Shown here: one piece after another, positions 45,444 through 54,580 of the stretch
How the letters are laid out: each line of letters opens with the position of its first letter
Position numbering within the stretch: the stretch's first letter is position 1
From: Mageeibacillus sp.
GTDB lineage: Bacteria; Bacillota; Clostridia; Saccharofermentanales; Saccharofermentanaceae
Length of the DNA stretch: 64,000 nt
Direction of reading: 5' to 3'
NCBI GenBank assembly: GCA_022484595.1
Contig: JAKVLB010000004.1
Coordinates: 62,001-126,000 of the forward strand
The notes under the pieces: model-generated
What the model was told of the DNA's origin: nothing
What the model saw: only the letters and a program-made list of their open reading frames with translations
Databases searched by the model: none
Position numbers and translations under genes: made by a program

Positions 45444-48400
45444 ATGGAAATGACCAGCGGGATGTTGCAGCACTTTATTGCTTTTGCGCCGGAAGATTCG
45501 GCAGTCTATCACGTCAGCAAAGACGGCGCGCTTGAGACCCTGTATCTGTCCGAGAACATTCCGTCGCTGCTGGGAATGACGCGGGAGGAATATCTCGATA
45601 TAACAAACCGTGACGCCATGGATCTTACTATTCCGGCAGACCGCGCGGGTCTTCAGGCCGTGACCGCAGCCTGCATCAGGGACCGGAAACCTATTAATTA
45701 CTTCTACCGGGTTTTCCATAAGACGAAGGGCTTCGACTGGGTTCATGTCAATGCGCATGTGTGCGCAGAGATGGACTCAAGACCGGTGATTCTGGCAAGG
45801 TTTGCGAACATGACCATGGAAGGCGGCATCTATATGCACATTCTCGATGCCTCCGACCGGAAAGTGTTTGTCATTGACCGCGGGAACTATGACGTTCTCT
45901 ATGCCAACGGACTCGCCTGCGCGGATAGTAACGGATCACGCCGGACTTTGCTTAACCGGAAATGCTATGATTTTATATGCGGCAAAGACCATCCCTGCGG
46001 CAGGTGTTCCATGTGCTCAACAGAAGACGGCTATTATAACTGTGACATAAGACACGATCTTGATACGGGGCGGTGGGAAGAAATAACAAAAAGGGGCATA
46101 TCGTGGTGCGGACACCCTTCTCTGCTCATAATGATAAAAGATATTACCCGGTCTAAGCTTTCCGAGGTCAAGGCAGAGCGCTACCGCAGGATGTACGCGG
46201 ACGCAACCCAGGAAGCAAAACTGATAGTATGGACTTATGATACTGACACTCACAGCGTGTCAATGCTCTGGGACGGCTATACCAAAGAGGTCTGCGAGAA
46301 GTATGACGTTCCACAGATTATAAAGAACATTCCTGAATCTCTTACCGGATATATCGATGAAGAAGACAGGGCAGGTTTTATCAGGCTCTATAATGATATG
46401 GACAGCGGTGCCGATCACAGTGAATGTGAATTTCATTTCAAACTGCCAAACCAGGCGCAGCCGCAATATGAACGGGTTGTGGCAGGCACGATGCTTGATG
46501 ACACCGGGAAAAAGCGTTCCGTCTATTGTATCGGGCAGAACATAACCTCTCAGAAACTTGCGCAGCTCAAGTATGACAATATGCGCAAGCAGCTTATAAA
46601 CAATCTTGCTGATGTCGCCGGAAGCTTCCAGCTTAATCTCACAAAAAATCTCTATATAAGCGGCTACAGCTGCTTTCCCGGTGTGGTCGCCGCACTTGAG
46701 CGCAGAACGGCCGATGAACATTTTGCTGCCACCGCACAGACAATTGTGGACGACAGGATCAAGAAGTCCGTATTAAGGGATTACACCTGCGCCAATCTGC
46801 TCAAGCTTTTCGGGGACGGTCAGAAAGAGCTGGCGTGCGACTATCCGGTGCGCACTTCCCGCGGCGGAATTATGTGGATTCATTCCATAATGCACATAAT
46901 GCGCAACCCTTCAACAGGAGATATCGAGGGCATTACGTATTCCAAGGACATAACCGTCCAGAAGCGCAATGCTGAGATAATCCGTCTTGCCGTCAGCGAG
47001 AACTGCGAATATGTAGGTATCATCGATATCGTGGCTGGCACCTACGAACGCCACAGCGGAACATGGATTCTGAGTGATGCTCGTGGCCAGGTATTTCCTT
47101 ACGGTTCAATCCGCGCCGACGTCGCTTCGCTTCTTCTCACCGAGGATGTGGTGAAAGACGTTCTTAAAAGAACTGACATTCCCGCAGTTATCGAAGGCCT
47201 CAGCTACGCTCCGCGCTACATTGTGTCTTACCACTGCACAAACGCGGACGATAACAGATATCAGACAAAACAGATCAGTTTCTGCTGGCTCAATGACGCT
47301 CACCGCGAGATTCTCGTGACGCAGCAGGACGTGACGGCAACTTACGAACAGGAACAGAAGAACAACCAGCAGCTCCGTCAGGCAATGCTCATGGCTGAAC
47401 ATGCGAATGATATGAAGACCGAGTTCCTCTCGAACCTGAGTCACGACATGCGAACACCGCTCAATGCGGTTCTGGGCTACACCGGTTTCGCGATGCAGTC
47501 TGATAACCCCGAAGAGATCAAAGACTATCTCAGAAAGATTGCAAAGTCCGGCAACCTTCTGCTTACACTTATCAACGATACTCTCGATCTGTCCAAGATA
47601 GAGAGCGGCAAAATCACGCTCAAGCCTGAGATTATCGGCTGCGGCGAAGCAATCAGCCGTGTTGTGGCATCGATACGTCCCGAAGCCGAAAAGAAGAACA
47701 TCAGGTTTGTGATCGACAACAGCCGCGCGGTTATGGCAACCATAAATATCGATGTCCTGCGCGTCCAGGAGATTTTCAACAACCTCCTGTCGAACGCCGT
47801 AAAGTTCACCTCTTCCGGCGGCACCATAACTCTCATTATCGAGTGCGTTAAGCTGGAGAAGAACTGCGTTCATGACCGCATTACCGTTCGCGACACCGGT
47901 TGCGGCATAAGTCCTGACTTTCTGCCCAGAATATTCGAACCGTTCACGCAGGAACGCACAGCCGAGAATGCCGGGATCGGCGGCAGCGGACTCGGACTCT
48001 CAATCGTCAAACGCCTTATAAACCTCATGGGCGGTACAATTGAAGTCAGCAGCACCCTTGGAAAAGGAACAGACTTTGTTGTCTGTCTTGATTTCGAACG
48101 TGTTGATGACAGTCTCCAGGAAAAGAGCAGACAGTCCGCCGGAACTCTGAGCCTTGACGGTCTTCACCTGCTCCTCTGCGAAGACAACGCGATGAACCGC
48201 GAGATTGCCGTCAAGCTTCTCGAATTCCGGGGAGTCAGCGCCGATATTGCAATCAACGGCCGTGAAGGGCTGACGCTTTTCGCGAACTCAAAGCCGGGTA
48301 CATATGACGCCGTTATCATGGATGTCCGAATGCCCGTAATGGACGGAATTGACGCGACAAAAGCGATCCGCTCCCTGACGCGGGAAGATGCGGAGAAAAT

Positions 48401-48560
48401 CCCGATAATCGCCATGACAGCCGATGCCTTTGACGACGACGTGCAGAAATGCACAGACGCCGGCATGAATGCCCACATATCCAAACCTATAGACCCGGAG
48501 ACGCTCTACGGCACTATAGCAGCGGAAGTGAACCGCGCCAAGAATCAGCAGAAGAGATGA
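45444..48560 (+). CDS. Hybrid sensor histidine kinase with PAS domains and receiver
   Basis: A soluble 1038-residue hybrid kinase. N-terminal PAS-like domains fill residues 1-630. The second holds a cysteine cluster (CGKDHPCGRCSMC, about 174-186) seen in PAS-like domains of Clostridial signalling proteins. HisKA has FLSNLSHDMRTPLNA (His about 665), HATPase has IFNNLLSNAVKF (about 775), DTGCGIS and GSGLGLSIV, and the receiver (about 905-1030) has LLLCEDNAMNRE with the phospho-Asp in IMDVRMPVMDG near 957. AGAGG precedes the ATG. No helix is predicted, so it senses inside the cell. No output regulator is adjacent. Confidence 0.92.
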   Translation: MEMTSGMLQHFIAFAPEDSAVYHVSKDGALETLYLSENIPSLLGMTREEYLDITNRDAMDLTIPADRAGLQAVTAACIRDRKPINYFYRVFHKTKGFDWVHVNAHVCAEMDSRPVILARFANMTMEGGIYMHILDASDRKVFVIDRGNYDVLYANGLACADSNGSRRTLLNRKCYDFICGKDHPCGRCSMCSTEDGYYNCDIRHDLDTGRWEEITKRGISWCGHPSLLIMIKDITRSKLSEVKAERYRRMYADATQEAKLIVWTYDTDTHSVSMLWDGYTKEVCEKYDVPQIIKNIPESLTGYIDEEDRAGFIRLYNDMDSGADHSECEFHFKLPNQAQPQYERVVAGTMLDDTGKKRSVYCIGQNITSQKLAQLKYDNMRKQLINNLADVAGSFQLNLTKNLYISGYSCFPGVVAALERRTADEHFAATAQTIVDDRIKKSVLRDYTCANLLKLFGDGQKELACDYPVRTSRGGIMWIHSIMHIMRNPSTGDIEGITYSKDITVQKRNAEIIRLAVSENCEYVGIIDIVAGTYERHSGTWILSDARGQVFPYGSIRADVASLLLTEDVVKDVLKRTDIPAVIEGLSYAPRYIVSYHCTNADDNRYQTKQISFCWLNDAHREILVTQQDVTATYEQEQKNNQQLRQAMLMAEHANDMKTEFLSNLSHDMRTPLNAVLGYTGFAMQSDNPEEIKDYLRKIAKSGNLLLTLINDTLDLSKIESGKITLKPEIIGCGEAISRVVASIRPEAEKKNIRFVIDNSRAVMATINIDVLRVQEIFNNLLSNAVKFTSSGGTITLIIECVKLEKNCVHDRITVRDTGCGISPDFLPRIFEPFTQERTAENAGIGGSGLGLSIVKRLINLMGGTIEVSSTLGKGTDFVVCLDFERVDDSLQEKSRQSAGTLSLDGLHLLLCEDNAMNREIAVKLLEFRGVSADIAINGREGLTLFANSKPGTYDAVIMDVRMPVMDGIDATKAIRSLTREDAEKIPIIAMTADAFDDDVQKCTDAGMNAHISKPIDPETLYGTIAAEVNRAKNQQKR

Positions 48561-48685
48561 TCACCCTGACGGCGGACGCCTTTGAGGAAAGCGTCCGCGC
48601 GGCAAATAGCGCCGGCATTAACGACCGCATCACGAAACCTGTCGATCCGGGAAGACTTTGTGATACGCTGCTGAAGTTGGGATGA
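48557..48685 (+). pseudogene. Out-of-frame fragment of a second receiver domain
   Basis: In the frame shifted from the kinase, starting within its stop codon, 42 codons read ITLTADAFEESVRAAN then AGINDRITKPVDPGRLCDTL. This is the last third of a receiver domain (the Thr/Ala of beta 4, and Lys-Pro of beta 5), very like the end of the kinase's own receiver (IIAMTADAFDDDVQKC, AHISKPIDPETL). It is a remnant, probably from a duplicated receiver or neighbouring kinase lost by deletion. Confidence 0.75.
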
Positions 48686-48690
48686 CTCAT

Positions 48691-48716
48691 GAATCTCCTG
48701 CAAAAAGATTCTTGTT
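48691..48716 (+). terminator. Small terminator-like hairpin after the hybrid kinase
   Basis: GAATCT (48691-48696) and AGATTC (48706-48711) make a 6-bp stem with a 9-base loop followed by TTGTTT. Weak, but it is the only candidate before the island. Confidence 0.4.
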
Positions 48717-48862
48717 TCATTGGAATATCACATAATAAATGACGGTAGCAAAATAATCTCTTTCCCATTGTACAGGCGATAAATCGTCTGCGGGCAGGCA
48801 GCATCAATATCGGGATATATCTTGTATATTCAATCCTCACCTTTCACAGTCTTTATTTTCAA

Positions 48863-50095
48863 TCAGAACAATTTTCCGTTCCCCACAAAATCCATAAGAT
48901 TGACATGCCTGATCCCATTTCTCTTTTGAAGCAGATAATCCGTAGTAACAAGATATTTAGGGTAATTATCCCTTATTTTCTCCAATGATGCATATTCACG
49001 GTCTTCTGTTTCTTTGCTCTCTCCGATCGTATAAGAGACCTGAATATATGCATAGTTAAGCTCATTATCCCTTGTTATAAAATCACATTCGAGTTTTCCG
49101 ATCCGTCCAACACTTACTGAATAATCTTTACTTCGCAAATAAGTATAAATAAGGTTCTCAAGCGCAGGGCCATAGTTTATGCGATTATCTGTATTTGTTG
49201 AAAAATAGAATGCCGTATCTGAAATATAGTACTTCTTTTCACCGGAAAGCGAACGTTTTGATTTCATATCAAAGCGATCACACTTATACAGGATCTTAGA
49301 TGCTGTAAGCGCGTCCACATATCTGGTAATCGTTTCTCTCCGGATTTCAAGTCCGTTTTTATCCAAAGCCTTCTGTAAACTCTGAACACTGAATGTTGCT
49401 CCATAATTATTGATAATAAAATCTCTGACCCGCTCAAACACTTCAACTTTTCTTATCTTAACTCTTTTCCTGATATCCTTTTCAAAAATTTCTTTTACCA
49501 CAGAGCTGACATATGTTCTCTTATCAGCAAGCGTGTCGTACAGCACTGTTCTTGGAAAACCGCCCTCATTAAGATAATTGTTCAGTTCTATCATGAGATT
49601 CGGATTTATCGTCTTATCATAATATTGTTTCATTCCCAGATACTCTTCAAAATTCAGCGGAAATATTTCAAATTCTATATAACGGCCTGTCATCTTTGTT
49701 GTAAGCTCGCCGCTTAAAAGATAGGAATTCGACCCTGTGATAAAAATAGAATAATCTTTTCCTCTTATTCCGTTTATCACTTCTTCAAAGCCTGAAACAT
49801 TCTGAATCTCATCAACAAATAGATATTTTACACCCTCTACTGCAGACTTATCCTCTATTGCTTTCTCTAACCGGTCATCTGTCTTGACCTTGCGATATTT
49901 CTTATCATCAAGATCAATGAAAATGATATTATCAGCTGTTATACCCTGCTCCCTCAACTCGTCCTGAATCATGGCCATTATACTGGACTTACCGCATCTG
50001 CGCACACCGGTAAATACCTTTATCACATCTGTATCGTGGTAAAATCCTCGAACCTTCTTCAGATATGTCTCTCTCTTGTATAATTTTCTCTCCAT
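48863..50095 (-). CDS. DUF4143-type AAA ATPase
   Basis: The 410-residue protein has a P loop FTGVRRCGKSSIM, a Walker B YLFVDEIQN and a sensor ITGSNSYLL in the first 150 residues, then a winged-helix region (about 200-265) and a C-terminal DUF4143 domain with the PD-(D/E)XK-like nuclease remnant GKLECDFIT. Proteins of this family are common on mobile islands in anaerobes; their function is not known. GAGGAG precedes the ATG. Codons are markedly more AT-rich than in genes to the left, marking the start of the island. Confidence 0.88.
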   Translation of the reverse strand: MERKLYKRETYLKKVRGFYHDTDVIKVFTGVRRCGKSSIMAMIQDELREQGITADNIIFIDLDDKKYRKVKTDDRLEKAIEDKSAVEGVKYLFVDEIQNVSGFEEVINGIRGKDYSIFITGSNSYLLSGELTTKMTGRYIEFEIFPLNFEEYLGMKQYYDKTINPNLMIELNNYLNEGGFPRTVLYDTLADKRTYVSSVVKEIFEKDIRKRVKIRKVEVFERVRDFIINNYGATFSVQSLQKALDKNGLEIRRETITRYVDALTASKILYKCDRFDMKSKRSLSGEKKYYISDTAFYFSTNTDNRINYGPALENLIYTYLRSKDYSVSVGRIGKLECDFITRDNELNYAYIQVSYTIGESKETEDREYASLEKIRDNYPKYLVTTDYLLQKRNGIRHVNLMDFVGNGKLF

Positions 50096-50329
50096 CTTTC
50101 AATATCTCCTCTCTTCAGAGATATTATAGCCCGGCAGATATTCATTATGCAATGTTTAAGTAGTCAGTTTTTTGTCTTTTTATTACTTATGACTATTTAA
50201 CGTCTCGGTTACATCAGTATTCCGGCATCCTCTTCGCCAAAAGCTTGCTCCCTTTTCATCCTAATTAAGAAAACTATACCATTCATCTCATATATATCTT
50301 GACTTCCAGAGTTTTTGACACTCAATGAA

Positions 50330-50350
50330 GCGTCTGTCAGTCCCAGACGC
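50330..50350. terminator. Hairpin near the IS remnant end
   Basis: GCGTCTG (50330-50336) and CAGACGC (50344-50350) form a 7-bp stem with a 7-base loop, followed on the plus strand by CTTTTAT. It lies beyond the stop of the small coiled-coil ORF and could end its transcript or belong to the IS end. The rest of the stretch 50101-50375 shows no gene. Confidence 0.45.
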
Positions 50351-50375
50351 CTTTTATAAAGAACAATATCTCATC

Positions 50376-50567
50376 TTAAGAACAGTCACTCTTGATGTCT
50401 GCCTCCATCAATTCTTCATTCCGCATCTCGTTGCGGAGTTTAATCAGATGGGCCAGTTCTTCTTTCTCTGCTTCATATTTCATCTTGGCTTTTTCCAGAG
50501 CTGCCTTCTGCTGTTCGATCTTTGCATCCATTGCTTCTGTTGGTATTTTTCGTTTTCCTCGTGCCAT
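50376..50567 (-). CDS. Small coiled-coil protein linked to the IS transposase
   Basis: The 63-residue protein starts MARGKRKIPTEAMDAKIEQQ and continues as one long charged helix with heptad spacing (AALEKAKMKYEAEKEELAHL). AGGAGG stands six bases before the ATG, directly at the transposase stop codon, so the two are co-transcribed. Small basic coiled-coil proteins of this kind occur beside transposases and may help them bind DNA; function is not established. Confidence 0.6.
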   Translation of the reverse strand: MARGKRKIPTEAMDAKIEQQKAALEKAKMKYEAEKEELAHLIKLRNEMRNEELMEADIKSDCS

Positions 50568-50577
50568 TTCGCGCCTC

Positions 50578-51858
50578 CTATATCCTGACCTTTAGAACTT
50601 TCGGATTCAGCTGATCACTGATCTCTTTTGACTTTCTTTTTACATAGTTCGCATCGATCCCGAACGCTTTCAGGATCGTCTTCTGTGTAGCGGTAACGGC
50701 ATGATCCAACCGGTATACACCGTCTGCCTGCCGGACCATTTCTATTTTTTCCAGTTCCCGAATAGATGCCGGTACGTTCATGTAGTTCGGTCTTTCCGGC
50801 ATTTCCTCCTCGGCATCCTTCAGCTTTGCGTACATCCGGTTCCTTATGATCAGGGCAACAAAGGCGATCAGCATTTTCCCTTCCAGTGATTCACCGGTAT
50901 AAACTCTCAGGCTCCGGTTCCCCAGGAAACTCTTGTCCGCTTTGAACAGCTTTTCTGAAGCATCCCTGCTTTTGTACAGATCCAGTGCCTCTTTTGCCGT
51001 CATTTCTGCGGATGTGATAATGCAGAAGTATCCGCACATTTTCAATTCTTCCTCTATGACGGAAGCTTTCTCGATACCGCAGACAAAGCACTGATCTTCT
51101 TCTCCTTCATGATAGTATTCCAGGCTGAAGTATTTTTCATAAGTCTTATCTATGACAACTTCCTGCCCTTCCTGCTTTTTCAGATATGCTGCGATACGGT
51201 CGATCTTCGATTCCAAGTCCTCGCGTTCAGCCGCAGCCTTACTGTAGCTATAATAAATGTGGAGATATCGGTCTCTTTCATCAGAATAGAAGACTTTTGT
51301 TTTCACGGTCGTGCCATTTACCTGGTAACGGCGGATCGTATACTGTCTTTTCTCTTCAAAACTCCCCTGGACTTCCCGGATCTTGTCATTTACGAAGGAC
51401 TTCATCCCCTTGACCATGATCACGAAATCATAGTCCAGGCGGTCCATGTAGCGTATGTTCTCTCTGGAAAAGTAGCCGCGGTCCAGGATGAATCCCGCAT
51501 TCTTATAACCGTATGAGAGTTCTGCACCCGGATCCCGACATCTCCCAATGCACTCTTACGGTTATATCTGCGTTCTGCCTTGATAGTCCTTTTCAGAGAA
51601 TGCTCGCAGCTGTCAACAATACTGATAAACACTGCAAAATTTCCAAGGATGTATTTTGCCTTCTTTTCCGGCTCAGCTTTTATATAATTTCTTAATACAC
51701 TTCTGAATGAAGTAGTAGCTTCTGGCTGCATCTCGTTCCTCCCTGTTGATGAGAATTGATCTGTCACCGAAGCCCGCGCGCTGCTTCGTAACTTCCTTAT
51801 ATGCTTCATGATAATTCATAATGCTCTGCGGTACGATATCGCAGATGACACGTAACAA
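50578..51858 (-). pseudogene. IS1634/IS4-like DDE transposase, frameshifted and internally deleted
   Basis: The C-terminal part (50578-51447 and upstream to about 51520) reads in one frame and includes AGFILDRGYFSRENIRYMDR and the catalytic-glutamate region YKSRDASEKLFKADKSFLGN. The middle (about 51520-51700) is in another frame (EHSLKRTIKAERRYNRKSAL), and the N-terminal piece in a third (MLRVICDIVPQSIMNYHEAY, 51673-51858). A frame change near 51530, and another near 51690 where the text jumps, break the gene, and more than half of the usual N-terminal half is missing. It is not active. Confidence 0.82.
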
Positions 51859-51867
51859 TTGGAAAAC

Positions 51868-51882
51868 GTGTCATTATGACAC
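51868..51882. repeat. 15-base palindrome beside the IS remnant
   Basis: GTGTCAT, one T, ATGACAC is a perfect inverted repeat just outside the transposase remnant. It may be part of the insertion-sequence end or an operator. Confidence 0.4.
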
Positions 51883-51933
51883 ACTCGGCTAAAATCTTTT
51901 GTAATGCCACATTTCATATTTTGTCTGCATAAT

Positions 51934-51969
51934 AAGATGAGTTGGTCAAAATTACGACCAGCTCATCTT
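51934..51969 (-). terminator. Terminator after the AlbA_2 gene
   Basis: On the minus strand AAGATGAGCTGGTC (51956-51969) pairs with GACCAACTCATCTT (51934-51947), 14 bp with one wobble, followed by ATTATGC. It is a strong stem 34 bases after the AlbA_2 stop, though the T run is short. Confidence 0.65.
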
Positions 51970-52002
51970 GCTTTATCATTTCATTTTTTATTTGTTTATT
52001 CT

Positions 52003-53307
52003 TCAATTATTAATTTTCCATGAACCTTTTCGATCTGAACCAACTCTTGTAATTTTTCCGCTTTCACGCAGTTCCTTCATAAGTCTGTTCACTTTTCGAA
52101 CACTAAAGCCAAGTTGCTCGCTCATATCTTTAATCGTGATCGTCGGCTTTTCGGCCAAAATCACAAGCAGGTTATCTATGCCATTATCTATGCCATTATC
52201 TGTGCCATTATCTATGCCACGATGAATGCCTGTTACGGAAAATGGAAATACTACCTTAATAAAATGATCCGAAATATGGAAAATATCTTTATCATATACC
52301 TTGAGAATACGGCTCATTCCTGAGCCAAGCTGCTCTACAAGGCCTACATCTTTAAACACGCGCATAAGTTCACGGTTTCTTGGCATACTGCTGCAGCTAA
52401 AGAAATCTTCAATACTCTGCCCGGGTATCAAACCGCCATAGGAAGTCATGATAATTTTATCGCTGAAAATTTCAAAAACCGGCGGAATTTCATGGGTAAA
52501 ATCATTGTGAACAATGCAATTGACAATGGCCTCACGCATCGCCACCGGATCAATCAGATTTTTCTCTATCCGTTTTGTACTGGTCACTTTGGTATAAGTC
52601 ATATTTTCAATTTTCATCTTGTCAAGGACACTGTTCGTCGCTTTGATCATAGAACAATACCCATATTCCTCATTTTCAATCAGATCAACCTTATCCGTTC
52701 CTGCATACTTGGCAACCTTAATAGATACGGCATTTTCATCTGCCAGCAGATAGGCAATGTAATTGTATTTTTCATCCGGTGTCAGAAATTCAAGGCTGTT
52801 TGCAAATTGCTGATTCAGCTCTAATCCACGCTCCTGATAATAGATTTTAAGCTGTGCAAATTTCAAGTCCTGGCGCGGAGAAAGAATATTTCGTAATGTT
52901 GTATGAATTCGCCTTGCATATAAATCATCAATCATTGTCGTTGTCATAGGCTGACTGGACGTCCCGACTCTGGTGTAACAACCCGTTGGAGACATTCCCT
53001 GACTTTTGATATAATATGGCTTTTCCAGTCCGCTTGATACCAGCACTTTAATAACCGAAACCCCTTCCACAACTTCTGTTACAATATCGAATAGCCCAAG
53101 AGTGGATGGCAAAATATTATTCTTAATACGGTCAGCTATTTTCAACTGAGTTAAATCCAAGTCTATTAAACCGGTCGGATGCCCATTATCATCCAAACCG
53201 ATATAAAGAATACCTCCTTCCTGGTTATTTAAGAAAGCTACAATTTCTTTTTCCATTTTATCATTCAACACAGATTTGAATTCCACGCGGTTACTTTCTT
53301 GTATCAC
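52003..53307 (-). CDS. AlbA_2 (Schlafen-like) putative transcriptional regulator
   Basis: The GTG at 53307 is chosen because GGGAGGTG lies six bases before it; the upstream ATG has no such site. The 434-residue protein has an AlbA_2 domain (about 1-130: ESNRVEFKSVL, FLNNQEGGILYIGLDDNGHP), a HATPase_c_4-like ATP-binding region with REAIVNCIVHNDF, and a C-terminal winged helix (DMSEQLGFSVRKVNRLMKEL). The family was long annotated as ATP-dependent DNA helicase RecG-like and is likely regulatory. A run of IDNG repeats links the last two domains. It ends at a strong hairpin. Confidence 0.88.
   Translation of the reverse strand: MIQESNRVEFKSVLNDKMEKEIVAFLNNQEGGILYIGLDDNGHPTGLIDLDLTQLKIADRIKNNILPSTLGLFDIVTEVVEGVSVIKVLVSSGLEKPYYIKSQGMSPTGCYTRVGTSSQPMTTTMIDDLYARRIHTTLRNILSPRQDLKFAQLKIYYQERGLELNQQFANSLEFLTPDEKYNYIAYLLADENAVSIKVAKYAGTDKVDLIENEEYGYCSMIKATNSVLDKMKIENMTYTKVTSTKRIEKNLIDPVAMREAIVNCIVHNDFTHEIPPVFEIFSDKIIMTSYGGLIPGQSIEDFFSCSSMPRNRELMRVFKDVGLVEQLGSGMSRILKVYDKDIFHISDHFIKVVFPFSVTGIHRGIDNGTDNGIDNGIDNLLVILAEKPTITIKDMSEQLGFSVRKVNRLMKELRESGKITRVGSDRKGSWKINN
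52172..52219. repeat. Four 12-bp tandem repeats inside the AlbA_2 gene
   Basis: TTATCTATGCCA is repeated four times (the third copy has one G for A). On the minus strand each unit encodes four residues, giving the linker GIDNGTDNGIDNGIDN. Copy number could vary and change linker length in frame. Confidence 0.8.
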
Positions 53308-53399
53308 AAGTCCACCTCCCTTATCTAAAAATTCAAAATCGTCCGCTGCAAATATTCTCATTTATTGTCCGTTTTATACAAAACAACAATATCATATAT

Positions 53400-53501
53400 T
53401 TAACATTCAGCTGTATATGATGTAACTGTCTCTGTCATACCACTTTTTGCGGCTGTATTCAGGAACAATGCTTCCCTGGGAAGTGTTGCAATTTTATACA
53501 T
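53400..53501 (-). pseudogene. Truncated AbiEii toxin remnant
   Basis: Starting at an ATG that overlaps the AbiEi stop by eight bases, 33 codons read MYKIATLPREALFLNTAAKS then GMTETVTSYTAEC and stop. The first 25 residues match what I know as the start of AbiEii nucleotidyltransferase toxins (a LPRE...LF.NTAAK.GM motif). The catalytic region is absent, so only the start of the toxin remains. Confidence 0.7.
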
Positions 53502-54108
53502 TATTTTTACCTCTGGAGGCTATCTGTTTAATTACAGAATAAATCCATGGCAACGACTGCCGGCCATCCTCTTCTAACATTTTTATTTCTTCATCTGTCA
53601 GGACCATTCGCAACTTATTGATGATATGATCATCTGTGTTCTCTCTGCCTACCTTTTTTAATGTTTGAACAACAAGCGCAGATTTATATGACATCCCAAA
53701 AACCACACTATCTGCTCTGTGAAGGAAACTGATCTGTGCTCCCTCGATATTATATTCTTTATATGGTCCGCTGCTGACATATTCCCATTTTGACGGAACC
53801 TGTGTTGATATCCCAAGGAGATTAAGAGCTGCATCACCTGTCGGTGCTATTGTCCAGTTATAATTTCTCGCTATAGCCTTAGCCACTTTCTCGGGGTTTG
53901 GCACTGCATTCTCCTGTAGCAAATTACTGTATCTGGGCTTATCATAAACACCTCTCATTACACGACGGATCATTCCTTCTTTTTCAAATCTGGTCAAATT
54001 CTTTTTTGCCGTTTCATAGTCCATCATGTCAGTAAAGTCCGATACAATGAATGCACTTCCAAAAGCAGCTTTATCTATTCTGTTCTGCATTCCATCTTTT
54101 AGTGACAT
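53494..54108 (-). CDS. abiEi: AbiEi-type antitoxin/regulator (DUF6088)
   Basis: The ATG at 54108 has GGAGG seven bases before it and gives 204 residues. The N-terminus (about 10-65) is a winged helix (FIVSDFTDMMDYETAKKNLT, EGMIRRVMRGVY) and the rest is the AbiEi C-terminal domain with WTIAPTGDAALNLLG. In the AbiE system this protein represses its operon and neutralises the nucleotidyltransferase AbiEii. Here the partner is cut to 33 codons, so it is an orphan antitoxin. It can still be a DNA-binding regulator. Confidence 0.85.
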   Translation of the reverse strand: MSLKDGMQNRIDKAAFGSAFIVSDFTDMMDYETAKKNLTRFEKEGMIRRVMRGVYDKPRYSNLLQENAVPNPEKVAKAIARNYNWTIAPTGDAALNLLGISTQVPSKWEYVSSGPYKEYNIEGAQISFLHRADSVVFGMSYKSALVVQTLKKVGRENTDDHIINKLRMVLTDEEIKMLEEDGRQSLPWIYSVIKQIASRGKNNV

Positions 54109-54277
54109 ATGCATGCCTCCGTTGTCCCTAATAATGCATCTTATTAGGGACAAGTGCAAGAGTAATTTCATTTCCAACTTCATACCGTAACTATGACGTT
54201 TTCAACCTGCAAGCCACCTGAAACGACAACACTTTGACAATGCGATTTTGTCAAAGCCATGTCAGAGCGATAATCAA

Positions 54278-54318
54278 AAAATCCGCGAAGCCAGTATTCA
54301 CAAGGCTTTGCGGATTTT
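54278..54318. repeat. Long hairpin in the gene-free stretch
   Basis: AAAATCCGCGAAGCC (54278-54292) and GGCTTTGCGGATTTT (54304-54318) form a 15-bp stem with one wobble and an 11-base loop. The A/T ends make it a possible bidirectional terminator. Confidence 0.6.
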
Positions 54319-54393
54319 GATTCTTCTCTGTCTACTATTCAAGTTCGACTGATTCCAATAATGAACTATGTTGTCATTTTATTGTCACTGCCA

Positions 54394-54436
54394 CAAAAAA
54401 AGGCTGGAAGCCCTGTAAATATCAGTGTTTCCAGCC
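54394..54436 (-). terminator. Rho-independent terminator on the minus strand
   Basis: On the minus strand GGCTGGAA (54429-54436) and TTCCAGCC (54402-54409) form an 8-bp stem followed by seven T. No confident gene lies before it on that strand, so it may be left over from a deleted gene. Confidence 0.75.
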
Positions 54437-54559
54437 TCAGAAAATTATTCGAACTCGTCTAGTGGAAATTATCACGAGAAAATGAATGACTGCAAATGGG
54501 GGTTTTACGCACATCTCATTCATGGAATGGTGTTCATTCCGCAAGATTTTTGTTCTTTC

Positions 54560-54580
54560 TAGTAGCAAAATAGTAGCAGA
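54560..54580. repeat. 21-base repeat, left copy
   Basis: TAGTAGCAA, AAT, AGTAGCAGA; the same sequence with TTT in the middle lies at 57525-57545 in the same direction. The two copies enclose the mobilisation, HNH, HsdR and integrase remnants. They may be end sequences of an integrative element. Confidence 0.55.

Noticed and set aside
47106-47873. A 255-codon minus-strand ORF inside the hybrid kinase
   Set aside because: It lies opposite the HisKA and HATPase motifs and shows no family likeness.
52172-52219. Possible CRISPR-like array
   Set aside because: The 12-base units are directly joined, in frame within a gene and without spacers.
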